A DNA stretch of 64,000 bases from Methylicorpusculum sp. (GCF_030651835.1 NZ_JAUSBX010000020.1:1-64000), one strand, 5' to 3'; positions 1 through 9,308 are shown, counted from the first letter of the stretch. Program-made: numbers and translations. Notes: generated by a model not told the origin, from the sequence alone.

Positions 1-126
1 TGGGTGTAGGTGGTTGATTGAAAAGGCTTCTGCAACAGGGATGTTGCAGAGAGCTACAGGGACGTATTGATGCGTCCTTTGAAATCAAGCACCTACACCC
101 TTAATTCAAAGCGGGCGAGTAGTTAC
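1..126 (+). repeat. MITE family A, copy 1 (cut by the window edge)
   Basis: This is the right-hand 126 bp of a dispersed element seen in full at 30385-30538, 46771-46923 and 54397-54550. It holds the internal hairpin ctgcaaca-ggga-tgttgcag and a second small hairpin (ggacg/cgtcc), and ends in gcgggcgagtagttac. The left terminus and any target duplication lie outside the window. It sits 34 bp upstream of the flavoprotein gene. Confidence 0.85.
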
Positions 127-160
127 CGGTTTTACTATTGATTATTTCGGCGGTTATTAG

Positions 161-1435
161 ATGCAACAAAATCCAAATCCGGTAAAAACAGTCGCTGTCA
201 TCGGTGGCGGTCCAGCGGGACTGATGGCTGCCGAAGTGCTAGTCGATGCCGGTTTGACGGTTCATGTTTATGATGCGATGCCTTCGGTAGGACGCAAATT
301 TTTGATTGCTGGCAAAGGCGGCATGAATATTACCCATTCCGAACCGTTACCTCAATTTTTGACACGCTATGGCAAAAGACAAGCCGCACTTGAGCCCTGT
401 GTGAATCAATTCAGCCCGGAAAGACTCAAAGCCTGGCTGGCAGAACTGGGTATTCAAAGTTTTACTGGCAGTTCAGGTCGCGTATTTCCTGAGCAGATGA
501 AAGCCGCTCCCTTATTGAGAAGCTGGTTACACCGTTTGCGTGAGAGCGGCGTAAAATTCTTCATGCGGCATGAATGGCTCAACTGGCAAGCCATGGAGCA
601 GGGATATTTACTGCAATTCAACACCCCGGATGGCATAAAAACGCAGCAAACCGATGCATTTATACTTGCGCTGGGGGGCGGCAGCTGGGCCAAGTTAGGT
701 TCGACTGGCGCATGGGTTTTTTTACTGCAGAATCAGGGAATACCGGTCGCGCCTTTATTGCCGTCAAACTGCGGTTTTGATGTCGCCTGGTCTGAATATT
801 TCAGTGAGCATTTTGCCGGACAACCGGTTAAAACAGTGGTGATGTCTTTTACAGACAGTCAGGGCAACAGAGTTTCAAAGCGAGGTGAATTTAACATTAC
901 GTCAACCGGTGTAGAAGGCAGTCTCATTTATGCCTTGTCTTCGGTTCTACGCGATGAAATACGTTCATCCGGTTATGCGGATGTACTCATTGATTTGTTA
1001 CCCGATATTCCTCTGAATCGGTTGATGGAACGTTTGGAACAACCACGCGGGAAATCATCGCTTACCAATCACTTGAGAAAAAAAGCCGGGTTAAATGGCA
1101 TAAAGACCGGCCTTTTGCGCGAGTGTGTTGCCCCTGGTCGGTTTGACGATATGCCGCATCTGGCTCACTCGATCAAATATGTACCTTTGAGAGTCATCGC
1201 GACAAGACCTTTGGATGAGGCAATCAGCAGCGCCGGAGGCGTTGTTTTTGAAGCGCTGACCGGTGACCTGATGATTAAGGCGTGGCCAGGAATTTTTTGT
1301 GCAGGAGAAATGCTCGACTGGGAGGCGCCTACCGGCGGCTATTTGCTGACGGCGTGTCTGGCTACCGGAAGAGCCGCGGGACAAGGTGTTATAAGCTGGT
1401 TAGGGTTGCCGGTTGAAAGTAAAATGAAAGGTTGA
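161..1435 (+). CDS. HI0933/YhiN-like NAD(P)/FAD-dependent flavoprotein
   Basis: A 424-residue soluble flavoprotein of the HI0933/YhiN group (TIGR03862-like). The N-terminus has a dinucleotide-binding GGGPAG at residues 15-20 after a beta strand, followed by GRKFLIAGKGGMN at about 45-57, characteristic of this family. Near the C-terminus GIFCAGEMLDWEAPTGGY (about 375-392) is the conserved FAD-closing segment. The substrate of these proteins is not known; they are annotated as oxidoreductases by fold only. The gene follows MITE copy 1 and appears monocistronic, convergent with the RND pump. No clear Shine-Dalgarno precedes the ATG. Family assignment is firm, function open. Confidence 0.9.
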   Translation: MQQNPNPVKTVAVIGGGPAGLMAAEVLVDAGLTVHVYDAMPSVGRKFLIAGKGGMNITHSEPLPQFLTRYGKRQAALEPCVNQFSPERLKAWLAELGIQSFTGSSGRVFPEQMKAAPLLRSWLHRLRESGVKFFMRHEWLNWQAMEQGYLLQFNTPDGIKTQQTDAFILALGGGSWAKLGSTGAWVFLLQNQGIPVAPLLPSNCGFDVAWSEYFSEHFAGQPVKTVVMSFTDSQGNRVSKRGEFNITSTGVEGSLIYALSSVLRDEIRSSGYADVLIDLLPDIPLNRLMERLEQPRGKSSLTNHLRKKAGLNGIKTGLLRECVAPGRFDDMPHLAHSIKYVPLRVIATRPLDEAISSAGGVVFEALTGDLMIKAWPGIFCAGEMLDWEAPTGGYLLTACLATGRAAGQGVISWLGLPVESKMKG

Positions 1436-1597
1436 TCCGTTAAACTGCAATCTCGTTGGGAATATGTGATTACATTTTTGCTGGTAATTAATGGTTTACG
1501 ATGTAATTGATATAGCTCTAACGCGAGGTTGTTTTAAAAAAGGATTTACTTTGACTCGTCGAGTTATCGTTTCGATTTTGTCCTGCTTCTCCTACTT

Positions 1598-1625
1598 TCC
1601 CCCCCTTAGAAAGGGGTTGCAGGGC
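1598..1625. terminator. weak hairpin between convergent genes
   Basis: A small inverted repeat (cccctt-aga-aagggg) lies in the 226-bp gap between the convergent flavoprotein and RND pump genes. It could end transcription from either side, but the T-run is poor. Nothing else was recognised in the gap. Confidence 0.3.
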
Positions 1626-1661
1626 AGAATGGGAATTGCTTCATTTTTGCAGGTAAGGGCG

Positions 1662-4600
1662 TTATTTCCGAATTACGTCCTTACCACCAAACTTTCCAAA
1701 GCGCAGCAAGATTGCCGGCAACAACAACAAATTCAATAACGTTGATGAGGCCAAGCCCCCAATAATGATGGCGGCCATGGGGCCCATAATTTCCCTACCC
1801 GGATTATCACTGTCAAAAGCGATAGGCGACATCGCCAAGGCCGTGACCAAAGCGGTCATCAGTATCGAAGGTAATCGTTCTTGAGCGCCCTGCGTCACTG
1901 TCTCCAGGTTCCAGGGTTTACCCTCGGTTTCAGTCAGGTAGCGGTAATGAGATAACAGCATGATGCTGTTGCGAACAGTGATGCCGAAGAGTGTCACAAA
2001 GCCAACGACTGAGCCTATAGAAAGACTTTCGCCACTCAACAAAACAGCGGCAATACCTCCCACTAATGAAAACGGCAGGTTGACCAGAGTGATCAGCGTA
2101 TGCCGGAAACTGCCCAAGGCAATATAGATAAAGATCATCACGCCGGTTCCGGCCAGCAATGAATGCAATATCAGGTCTTTTCGGGCTTTGCTCTGTTCTA
2201 TCGCGGCTCCGGTGAATTCCGGATACATGTTCGCAGGAAAGCTGATGGTATTAAAAACGCGAGATTTTAAGTCCAATATAAAGGCGTCATAGTCCCGGTC
2301 AACCACGTTGGCCGTGATGGCCTGCCTGCGCTGTGCGTTTTGATGCAGAATATTATAGCGGCCACTGGTCAATCTGATATCGGCGACTTGAGCCAAGGTA
2401 ATCAAGGTGCCATCCAGCGTTCGTATCGGTAACCGCCCCAGCAGATCGGGTCGATGCCGGAATTCGGGCGTGAGCGTCACGTTGATATCAAAGATACGGT
2501 TACCCTGGATATTTTTGCCTATCAGCTTGCTTTGATAAGCTGTCTGGATGACATTCATCACCTCAATCGATCTTAAGCCCCAAAAGTTGAGCTTGTCCTC
2601 TCTCAGGTTGACCTGAATAACCGGTGTAGCAGGCGGTGAGCGCAGTTGCACTTCTGCTGCTCCAGGGACGGTGCGCATGACGGCTGCAACCTCCTCCGCT
2701 TTAAGGTCCATGGCGTTTAAATCATTTCCGAATATGTTAACCACGACAGGCGATGTATAGCCAGAGATAGTCTCATCAACACGTTCGGTAAGAAAGGTGT
2801 TGGCTTCATACAGAATGCCGGGAAAGGCGCCAAGAATTTTGCGCAACGCCGTCAGGATTCGCTGTTGTTCCCGGCCGGACATCGGTTTTAGACGCACTTC
2901 AAACTCACTGTAATGACTGCCGTAGGTATCGGCGCCCCGTTCAGCCCGGCCCGCCCATTGCGAAACCGATTCAATGCCCGGAATTTTTAAAAACGCTTCG
3001 GTGATTCGGCTGCCGATGCGAATGGATTCCTGCAGTGAGGTTCCCGGAATACTGGTGGTGTGAACTATGTAGTGGCCTTCACGCAATTCCGGTAAAAATT
3101 TACTACCCATGCCAAAGAAGGCAAAAATGCCGCTCAGACAAAGAAGTGAACTGATGAGTAACACGGTTTTGAACTGGCGGGTCACAAAGCCTAGCGCTTT
3201 CTGGTAGGCGGGTTTAATCAATCGAATGGCCGGCGGTTCTTTGGCGTCATTAAGCTGTTTGCCCAATAACAGGTAACACAAGGCCGGTGTTAACGTCAGT
3301 GCAACCAGCAAAGACATCAGAATGGCGAGAATGTAGGAAATCCCCAAAGGCGCAAACAGGCGTCCAGCGGTTCCGCCTAAAGTCAGTAAAGGCACAAAGG
3401 CCAGTGCGACGATAAAGCTGGCATAGACAACCGAACTGCGCACTTCCAGGGATGCATTAGAGATAACCTCAGACAAAGGCAGGGGCGAAGGAATGAGGCG
3501 ATTTTCGCGCAGTCTGCGGAATATATTTTCCGTGTCGATAATGGCGTCATCGACGACTTCGCCCAGAGCAATGGCCAGTCCGCCAAGCACCATGATATTC
3601 AGATTAATCCCGGATTCCAGCAGAATCACGATGGCGGAAATCAGCGAAACCGGAATCGCAACTGCCGAAATGACGGCGGTACGCAGGTTAAACAAAAACG
3701 CGTACAAAATAATCAGGACGAACAAACCGCCGAACAATAAGTGACCTGATAAATTGGTCAAGGATGCTTCAATGTAATCGGCCGGACGAAATAAATGCGG
3801 ATAAAAGTTGATGTCATGGGTTTGAAACAGGGTACTGAATTCGGTTAGTGTTTCCTCTACCTGTTTTGATACGGTCAACGTATTCGACCCGAATTGACCG
3901 ATCACCATCATGACGATCCCGGGTTTTCCCATGATTTGAGCAGCACCTATGGGCGCATCAGGCGCATGGCGGATCAGCGCGACATCTCCCAGCGTCACAG
4001 CCCGGCCTTGCTGGTGTTTAAGCACGACACCTGCAAATGTTTCAGGAGTGGCTTTTTGCCCGGTGACTTCCAGAGTAAAGCGCTGGTTGGTATTTTCTAT
4101 AAAACCACTGCCTTGCACTTGAGCGGCCTCCGATGCCGCGAGAATAACCTCGTTCAGTGCCAGGTTGAAACGCTGTAATTTGAGCGGATCAACCTGAATC
4201 TGCAGCTGTTGAATTTCGCCTCCGAAGACATTGATGTCGGCCACGCCCGGGACAGCCAGTAGTCTGGGAACGATGGTCCAATCCACCAGATTACGCAATG
4301 TCATCAAATCGCTTTTGTCCGAATTCAAACCGATGGTCAGGACAGTCGCTGATGAAGACGACAGCGGGACGGCGGTTGGCGCGCTGACAACTCCTTGAGG
4401 TAACTGGTTTGCCAAACCGGCCAGCCGTTCACCCAATAACTGGCGGTTGCGGTAGATGTCGCTGTCTTCGCTAAACGTTGCCGTGACAATGGACAGGCCC
4501 TGAATGGACTCGGAACGAACGTTATGGAGCTGGCTGAGGCCTCTAATAGCGCTTTCTATCTGTTGGGTGACTAAAATTTCGACTTGTTCGGCTGAATAAC

Positions 4601-4763
4601 CCGGCGCTTCGGTCTGAATCGTAATTTGTTTGGGCGAAAACTCCGGAAATACATCAAGTCCTGCCAATGCAAAGCGATACAGTCCGTAGCCGAACAGCAG
4701 CACAGCCATGACCGCTACAAGGCCCGCATAACGGATTGAAAATCGGATCAGTGCCGTCAGCAT
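1662..4763 (-). CDS. heavy-metal efflux RND permease, HME5-like
   Basis: A 1033-residue inner-membrane proton/metal antiporter of the CusA/CzcA (HME-RND) family, full length. TM1 is at about 12-34, followed by the porter segment starting FPEFSPKQI. The TM4 signature at about 393-412 reads ALGEVVDDAIIDTEN. The ELVDD..VDVEN-like form, as opposed to DFG..VDGAVV (CzcA) or AIG.MVDAAIV (CusA), is what I recall for the HME5 subgroup, whose metal is not well established. It is co-transcribed with the short adaptor upstream (6-bp gap). No outer-membrane factor gene is adjacent, so it may borrow the TolC-like protein encoded at 15.9-17.2 kb. Confidence 0.9.
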   Translation of the reverse strand: MLTALIRFSIRYAGLVAVMAVLLFGYGLYRFALAGLDVFPEFSPKQITIQTEAPGYSAEQVEILVTQQIESAIRGLSQLHNVRSESIQGLSIVTATFSEDSDIYRNRQLLGERLAGLANQLPQGVVSAPTAVPLSSSSATVLTIGLNSDKSDLMTLRNLVDWTIVPRLLAVPGVADINVFGGEIQQLQIQVDPLKLQRFNLALNEVILAASEAAQVQGSGFIENTNQRFTLEVTGQKATPETFAGVVLKHQQGRAVTLGDVALIRHAPDAPIGAAQIMGKPGIVMMVIGQFGSNTLTVSKQVEETLTEFSTLFQTHDINFYPHLFRPADYIEASLTNLSGHLLFGGLFVLIILYAFLFNLRTAVISAVAIPVSLISAIVILLESGINLNIMVLGGLAIALGEVVDDAIIDTENIFRRLRENRLIPSPLPLSEVISNASLEVRSSVVYASFIVALAFVPLLTLGGTAGRLFAPLGISYILAILMSLLVALTLTPALCYLLLGKQLNDAKEPPAIRLIKPAYQKALGFVTRQFKTVLLISSLLCLSGIFAFFGMGSKFLPELREGHYIVHTTSIPGTSLQESIRIGSRITEAFLKIPGIESVSQWAGRAERGADTYGSHYSEFEVRLKPMSGREQQRILTALRKILGAFPGILYEANTFLTERVDETISGYTSPVVVNIFGNDLNAMDLKAEEVAAVMRTVPGAAEVQLRSPPATPVIQVNLREDKLNFWGLRSIEVMNVIQTAYQSKLIGKNIQGNRIFDINVTLTPEFRHRPDLLGRLPIRTLDGTLITLAQVADIRLTSGRYNILHQNAQRRQAITANVVDRDYDAFILDLKSRVFNTISFPANMYPEFTGAAIEQSKARKDLILHSLLAGTGVMIFIYIALGSFRHTLITLVNLPFSLVGGIAAVLLSGESLSIGSVVGFVTLFGITVRNSIMLLSHYRYLTETEGKPWNLETVTQGAQERLPSILMTALVTALAMSPIAFDSDNPGREIMGPMAAIIIGGLASSTLLNLLLLPAILLRFGKFGGKDVIRK

Positions 4764-4769
4764 GGCAAG

Positions 4770-5789
4770 CTAGTCATCATCGTCTTCATCAGGAATTTGG
4801 GCTTTAAATTCCTCTGACAACAGCATTTGCGCGCCGGTTATGACTATTTCTTCACCGGCTGATAGACCTTGACTGATGAAATAGCCGTTCTGAGCTTCAT
4901 CAAACGTTTGGATGGCGCGGCGATTAAAGTGTTCCGGGCCGGTTTTGATATAAACAAACGCTTGCCCAAGGTGCCAGATCAAAGCCGTGCCGGGTATGAT
5001 GACTCCGGACAGTGCTTCTTGCTGTTTCGGCAGCCAGGCAGCAACGCGGGCGCCAGGTCGAATGCCGGGATGCCGGGTTGTAAAAAAATGACTTTCCCCT
5101 TGTGTCAGCCCGTCAAGTTGTGGTGCTTTAGCGATCCATTCGGCACTTTGCGCCTGATCTCTTTGGCCGGATGGACTCACGGCCAATTTTTGACCCGCCG
5201 GATTGAGCAGGGTTGTGCCGGGAAAGGTGATCAGTAACAACGCTTGTTGTCCGGTTAAATAAGGTGTAACGGAAAGGCTGTCTTGTTGCAAAAACAGGCC
5301 TGTCAGTTTTTCTCCCCAATTCATGAGGGCTTCGTTGCGAATACCTTGTGTGGTCCATTGCGCATTTTGAGATAAGGCCTGTTCCGATTGAAACAGCGCC
5401 TGCTGTTCTTCCAGGGTGCGTTTTGCAGCGACTCCGCTGTCATGCAAGTGGCGTGTCCGGGCCATGGATTTTTGCGTCAATTGCAAACGGGCCCGGCTAT
5501 TTTGTGTTTCTGCCAGCGCGCTTAAATAACGGTTTCTAAGGTCCAATAGGGGCTGCAGACTCATGGCATTGCCGTAAACAGCCATTTCAGGCAGAAAACT
5601 CTCGGCTTTCAAAATCACTGTTTTAATGCCGGACAAGGCTTGTTGATCTGTTTCTATCTCAACGTCAGCGCGCTGACTTGCCTCATCCGATTCCGGGCTG
5701 GTAAAGCCTGGAATGCTGATCAAGCCAAGCGTTGTGGCGGCAATCAGACAAAGCGGCTTTAAGATGTTGACGGCAGTCAGTCTGGACAT
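4770..5789 (-). CDS. short periplasmic adaptor of the HME-RND pump
   Basis: A 339-residue periplasmic adaptor (membrane fusion) protein, first gene of the two-gene RND operon. An N-terminal hydrophobic signal segment (about 10-30) is followed by a beta segment, then a helical hairpin (about 82-145, rich in Q, A and R, with RTRHLHDSGVAAKRTLEEQ), then barrel and membrane-proximal domains. The G-x-V/K-x-G biotinyl-lipoyl half-motifs, which normally flank the hairpin in CzcB/CusB, are not recognisable. It is also shorter than the usual 380-410 residues. The protein ends in an acidic tail (DEDDDD) that could bind cations. Assignment rests on position and overall layout; the missing lipoyl domain is my reading by eye. 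Confidence 0.75.
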   Translation of the reverse strand: MSRLTAVNILKPLCLIAATTLGLISIPGFTSPESDEASQRADVEIETDQQALSGIKTVILKAESFLPEMAVYGNAMSLQPLLDLRNRYLSALAETQNSRARLQLTQKSMARTRHLHDSGVAAKRTLEEQQALFQSEQALSQNAQWTTQGIRNEALMNWGEKLTGLFLQQDSLSVTPYLTGQQALLLITFPGTTLLNPAGQKLAVSPSGQRDQAQSAEWIAKAPQLDGLTQGESHFFTTRHPGIRPGARVAAWLPKQQEALSGVIIPGTALIWHLGQAFVYIKTGPEHFNRRAIQTFDEAQNGYFISQGLSAGEEIVITGAQMLLSEEFKAQIPDEDDDD

Positions 5790-5852
5790 TCAGTTTAAAA
5801 AGTAGGTAGAGTAGCTTAAATTCAAAAACGATATTTTTATTACGGAGCTCAG

Positions 5853-6067
5853 CAGCAATTCTCAGTTTGATCTTTTCGGCGTCCTTTTGGGCTGGGAAAA
5901 GCCTTTTGAGGAACGCCGTAAACCCTTCCAGGGATGTTTGACAGCAGCATCTGACCGCCAAGGACGGTGGAAATGCAGATTTTGTCCGGAATAAAAATCT
6001 GCCCTGCTGCGGACATCCTCAAAAAGCTTCCCCCAGCCCTTTTTTCTCTTCAAATTGAGAATTGCTT
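5853..6067. mobile_element. MITE family B, copy 1
   Basis: A 215-bp non-autonomous element with terminal inverted repeats (left cagcaattctcagtttga; right, reverse-complemented, agcaattctcaatttga). It is flanked by an imperfect 9-bp target duplication: ggagctcag at 5844-5852 and tgagatcag at 6068-6076 (7 of 9 match). It has no coding capacity. The same sequence occurs at 9309-9522 and, shortened and inverted, at 23779-23942. Confidence 0.88.
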
Positions 6068-6076
6068 TGAGATCAG

Positions 6077-6436
6077 GGGCTCGCTTGAAATAATGGCAAA
6101 AATTAGGCGCCAAGGGATAAACTTAAGCGAGGCGGCTTGATTTGCTGGAAGAGATTATAAGACGGACTGAAATCTATAATTAATTTTTTGTTGTTTTATT
6201 GGATTGCAGGTTATTCTTTAGCATCGCTTGAAATGGATAGCAGGGTAGTCCCCGACTTTCGAAATCGGCCCGTTTTAAAGGTGTGTTATTTGTCGGTTTA
6301 CGGTTCAAAAATAATACACTATGTGCCAGCGAAGCTTATCCAATAAAGTCAAGCCTTTATAAATCAATAAACCTTATCGACGAAACAGGCTTGTAAAAGT
6401 TGTTTCCGGATTTAAACTAACCAGGTATGCAGGATA
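6077..6436. other. gcvH upstream region, no gene seen
   Basis: 360 bp of AT-rich DNA between MITE B copy 1 and gcvH. I see no open frame worth calling, no tRNA and no glycine-riboswitch core. It presumably carries the gcvH promoter. Confidence 0.5.
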
Positions 6437-6820
6437 ATGAACGAATTACCCGATAACTTAAAATATGCAAAAACCCATGAATGGGCAAAGCTGGAAGATG
6501 ATAATTTAGTGCGTGTCGGCATTACCGATTTTGCACAATCTGAACTAGGCGACCTGGTTTTTATCGAGTTGCCTAAAATAGGGCGGCAATTAAAAACAGG
6601 TGAACAATGCTCGGTTGTTGAGTCGGTAAAAACCGCATCGGATTTATACAGCCCTGTTTCGGGTGAGGTCGTGTTTGTTAACGAAAACTTAAACGACTCA
6701 CCTGAACAGGTGAATGATGATGCCTATACTTCCTGGTTGTTTTGCATAAAAGCAGATAATCCTTCCGAACTTGATGCATTGATGGATGCCGATGACTACC
6801 AAAAAATGATTGACGGTTGA
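6437..6820 (+). CDS. gcvH: glycine cleavage system H protein
   Basis: A 127-residue lipoyl carrier protein, normal length for GcvH. It shuttles the aminomethyl group between the P, T and L proteins of the glycine cleavage complex in the cytoplasm. The lipoylation motif VESVKTASD places the modified lysine at K65, and the downstream PVSGEV is also conserved. The gene stands alone here: gcvT and gcvP are not in the window. That is common, but H protein can also serve as a lipoyl donor, so an additional role is possible. AGGA lies just before the ATG. A hairpin follows 6 bp after the stop. Confidence 0.96.
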   Translation: MNELPDNLKYAKTHEWAKLEDDNLVRVGITDFAQSELGDLVFIELPKIGRQLKTGEQCSVVESVKTASDLYSPVSGEVVFVNENLNDSPEQVNDDAYTSWLFCIKADNPSELDALMDADDYQKMIDG

Positions 6821-6825
6821 AATGG

Positions 6826-6861
6826 TTTGTCAGAAATGACACTTGTCATTTTTCTGACAAA
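6826..6861 (+). terminator. long hairpin downstream of gcvH
   Basis: Near-perfect inverted repeat: tttgtcagaaatgaca and its complement separated by only a few bases, between gcvH and dgkA. There is no T-run after it, so it may be an attenuating or RNA-stabilising hairpin and not a classical rho-independent terminator. Confidence 0.5.
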
Positions 6862-6908
6862 TTACAAGACTAACATGGACGTTTTGGATAATGGACAGTC
6901 GAACAATC

Positions 6909-7268
6909 ATGGCAAATCAAAACGCAAAAGGCATAAAACGCATTTTTAATGCAGTGTTCTTTTCAATCGCGGGGTTTAAGGCAACTTGGTCGCATGAAGA
7001 AGCGTTCAGGCAGGAAGTGCTCCTGTTTGTTGTTACGACACCCGTAGCGCTATGGTTGGGTGAAACGGCCACAGACAAGCTGTTGCTGATCGGCAGTATG
7101 GTTCTGGTCTTGGTGGTTGAGTTGTTAAATTCGGCGGTGGAAGCGGTTGTTGATCGCGTGGGTCTGGATCATCACGAGTTGTCCGGGAGAGCGAAAGACA
7201 TCGGATCGGCTGCTGTTATGTTGTCTTTGCTCTGGGCCGCTGTGACTTGGGGCGTGATATTATTGTAA
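6909..7268 (+). CDS. dgkA: diacylglycerol kinase
   Basis: A 119-residue integral membrane kinase of the prokaryotic DgkA type, which phosphorylates diacylglycerol to phosphatidic acid and recycles lipid by-products at the inner membrane. Three TM helices are visible. The family signatures EAFRQE (N-terminal amphipathic helix), VELLNSAVEAVVDR and GRAKDIGSAAV (catalytic region) are intact. I chose the ATG at 6909 over the one at 6891 because MANQNAKGIKRI aligns with the E. coli start MANNTTGFTRI as I remember it. The stop is followed by an 80-bp gap before the kinase gene. Confidence 0.95.
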   Translation: MANQNAKGIKRIFNAVFFSIAGFKATWSHEEAFRQEVLLFVVTTPVALWLGETATDKLLLIGSMVLVLVVELLNSAVEAVVDRVGLDHHELSGRAKDIGSAAVMLSLLWAAVTWGVILL

Positions 7269-7348
7269 TTTTTTGAAATTCGCAGGCTTTTCATTTTTTA
7301 TAATGAGCGGCAGACTGCGGTTTGTTAACAAGGGGTTCTGAGGAATTT

Positions 7349-8281
7349 ATGAGTGCATTGATCTGTGGTTCTATGGCTTACGATACCATCATGGTATTTC
7401 ATGATAAATTTAAAAATCATATTTTGCCTGATAAGGTCCACATTCTGAATGTATCTTTTTTGGTGCCGGTGATGCGCCGGGAATATGGCGGATGTGCAGG
7501 TAACATAGCCTATAACCTTAAATTGCTGGGTGAAGATCCTTACATTATGGCGACTGTCGGGCATGATTTCGAGCCTTATGCACAGTGGTTGTGCCAATGC
7601 GGTATCTCCAGAGACCATATTCGGATACTCGACGACAACTATACGGGGCAGGCCTATATCACCACCGATGAAGATGATAATCAGATTACTGCATTTCATC
7701 CCGGTGCAATGAATATGTCACACCTGAATGAAGTGCCTACCAATCTTCCTATCAGTATCGGCATCGTCTCTCCTGATGGTAAAGAAGGCATGCAGCGTCA
7801 TGCCGAGCAATTTGTTGAACAGGGTATTCCGTTTATTTTTGATCCGGGTCAAGGTATGCCCATGTTCAATGGCGAGGAATTGATTCATTTTCTGGATCAG
7901 GCTACCTGGGTGACCTTGAACGACTATGAATCAGAACTCATGCAGGAACGCACTGGACTGAGCCTGGAAGAAATAGCTGAAAAAGTCGATGCGTTGATTG
8001 TTACGCTGGGTGCAAACGGTTCAAAAATTTACACGCAAGAAGAATGCATTGAAATTCCAGCCGCTAAACCAAAATCGATTAATGATCCAACGGGTTGCGG
8101 TGATGCCTTTAGAGCCGGATTGTTATACGGTTTAATTAACGAAATGAGTTGGCGGGTTACCGGTCGCATTGCTTCTTTACTGGGAGCCATCAAAATAGAA
8201 CACCACGGCACTCAGAATCATGGCTTTTCAATGGAAAGCTTCAAAGCCCGCTATAAAGAGAATTTCGGTTCTTCTTTTTAA
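7349..8281 (+). CDS. PfkB-family (adenosine kinase-like) sugar kinase
   Basis: A 310-residue ribokinase-superfamily kinase. The anion-hole and catalytic-base signature DPTGCGDAFRAG (about residues 250-261) is complete. The N-terminal GGCAGNIAYNLKLLG (about 48-62) is the substrate-lid Gly-rich segment typical of adenosine/ribokinase-like members. Exact substrate (adenosine, fructose or another sugar) cannot be read from sequence. I chose the ATG at 7349, not an upstream TTG, because gaggaa lies 5 nt before it. The stop overlaps the mazG start by one base (TAATG), so the two are translationally coupled, which suits a nucleoside/nucleotide housekeeping role. Confidence 0.88.
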   Translation: MSALICGSMAYDTIMVFHDKFKNHILPDKVHILNVSFLVPVMRREYGGCAGNIAYNLKLLGEDPYIMATVGHDFEPYAQWLCQCGISRDHIRILDDNYTGQAYITTDEDDNQITAFHPGAMNMSHLNEVPTNLPISIGIVSPDGKEGMQRHAEQFVEQGIPFIFDPGQGMPMFNGEELIHFLDQATWVTLNDYESELMQERTGLSLEEIAEKVDALIVTLGANGSKIYTQEECIEIPAAKPKSINDPTGCGDAFRAGLLYGLINEMSWRVTGRIASLLGAIKIEHHGTQNHGFSMESFKARYKENFGSSF

Positions 8282-9087
8282 TGCTCCAGCATACCCAAAA
8301 ATTGCTAGCCATCATGGCGCGCCTGCGTTCTCCGGACGGCGGCTGCGCTTGGGATATCCAGCAGGATTTCTACAGTTTAATTCCTTTTACGATTGAAGAA
8401 GCCTATGAAGTGGCTGATGCGATTGAACGCAGCGACTGGGATGATTTGCGACTGGAATTAGGCGATTTGCTGTTGCAGGTTGCTTTTCATGCGCAGATTG
8501 CTGAGGAACAGGGCCTGTTTAATTTCGAACAAGTCGCCGAAAGCATTTGTGAAAAACTGGTTAGACGGCACCCGCATGTGTTTGGTGACACGCACTATCA
8601 TGATGATGACGAGCGAAAAAAAGCCTGGGAAGATGCCAAGCTGGAAGAGCGACAAAGTAAAAAACGCAGCGCTTTACCCGACAGTGTTTTGGACGGTGTT
8701 CCCGGAAATCTTCCGGCATTGGTGCAATGCGAAAAGATTCAGAATCGCGCCGCAGGCCAGGGTTTTGATTGGCCCGAGGTATTGCCGGTATTCAATAAAG
8801 TCATGGAAGAACTGGAAGAAGTCAGGGAAGCTTGGGAATCCGGAGATCAGGTTCATATTCAGGAAGAAATCGGCGATTTATTACTCGTAGCCGTCAATTT
8901 GGCCCGCCATCTTAAAGTCAATCCTGAAATCGCGTTGCGGGAAAGCACTAAGAAATTTTCCAGCCGTTTTCAATACATAGAACAGCAAGTGCTGGCTTCA
9001 GGTCGTGGAATGCGGGACTGCGAACTCGCAGAGCTTGATGAACTCTGGAATGAAGCCAAGCGAGTGCTCAAAGGGCGGAAAGTGTAA
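8281..9087 (+). CDS. mazG: nucleoside triphosphate pyrophosphohydrolase MazG
   Basis: A 268-residue all-alpha NTP pyrophosphohydrolase with two MazG domains, as in E. coli. It hydrolyses NTPs and dNTPs to NMP and pyrophosphate. The first repeat carries EEAYEVADAIE with ELGDLLLQ (about 39-70) and the second EELEEVREAWE with EIGDLLLVAVN (about 178-207); these supply the acidic Mg-binding residues. KLVRRHPHVFGD lies between them. It is the second gene of an overlapping pair with the PfkB kinase. There is no clear terminator; a large palindrome lies 70 bp downstream. Confidence 0.95.
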   Translation: MLQHTQKLLAIMARLRSPDGGCAWDIQQDFYSLIPFTIEEAYEVADAIERSDWDDLRLELGDLLLQVAFHAQIAEEQGLFNFEQVAESICEKLVRRHPHVFGDTHYHDDDERKKAWEDAKLEERQSKKRSALPDSVLDGVPGNLPALVQCEKIQNRAAGQGFDWPEVLPVFNKVMEELEEVREAWESGDQVHIQEEIGDLLLVAVNLARHLKVNPEIALRESTKKFSSRFQYIEQQVLASGRGMRDCELAELDELWNEAKRVLKGRKV

Positions 9088-9156
9088 AGACGCAATGGTT
9101 TTTTGCTCAGGATTTTGTTGACCAAGGCCTGAGTTAAGATCAGCAGAAACTTGGAC

Positions 9157-9211
9157 GATGCGCCGTGTAGGTTTGGTTGGCTTTCGCCAACCGCAACCTA
9201 CACGGGGCATC
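9157..9211. repeat. large palindromic intergenic element
   Basis: A 55-bp near-perfect hairpin: gatgc and ccgtgtaggtttggttggc, loop tttc, then the complementary arm and gcatc. It lacks a 3' T-run. Its form resembles dispersed REP-like palindromes of proteobacterial intergenic regions, and it could also protect the mazG 3' end. No second copy of this exact sequence was found in the window. Confidence 0.65.
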
Positions 9212-9308
9212 ACCTTTATTTTTGTGGCAAAGCTGAATAGTTTTGACTTAGGATTCCGTCATAAATAACTTCCCGGAATTCGGATTGTGTCGAACCGTAC
9301 GATTATCC

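Noticed and set aside
1491-1739. An 82-codon frame overlapping the 3' end of the RND pump
   Set aside because: It overlaps the pump's conserved C-terminus antisense and includes the intergenic hairpin; no protein signature.
5862-6113. Open frames running through MITE family B on either strand (for example near 5.9, 9.4 and 23.8 kb)
   Set aside because: They exist only because the repeat is palindromic and free of stops in some frames; the three copies do not preserve a common frame or start, and copy 3 has an internal deletion.
6077-6436. Glycine riboswitch in front of gcvH
   Set aside because: I could not find the paired aptamer cores; only AT-rich DNA is visible.
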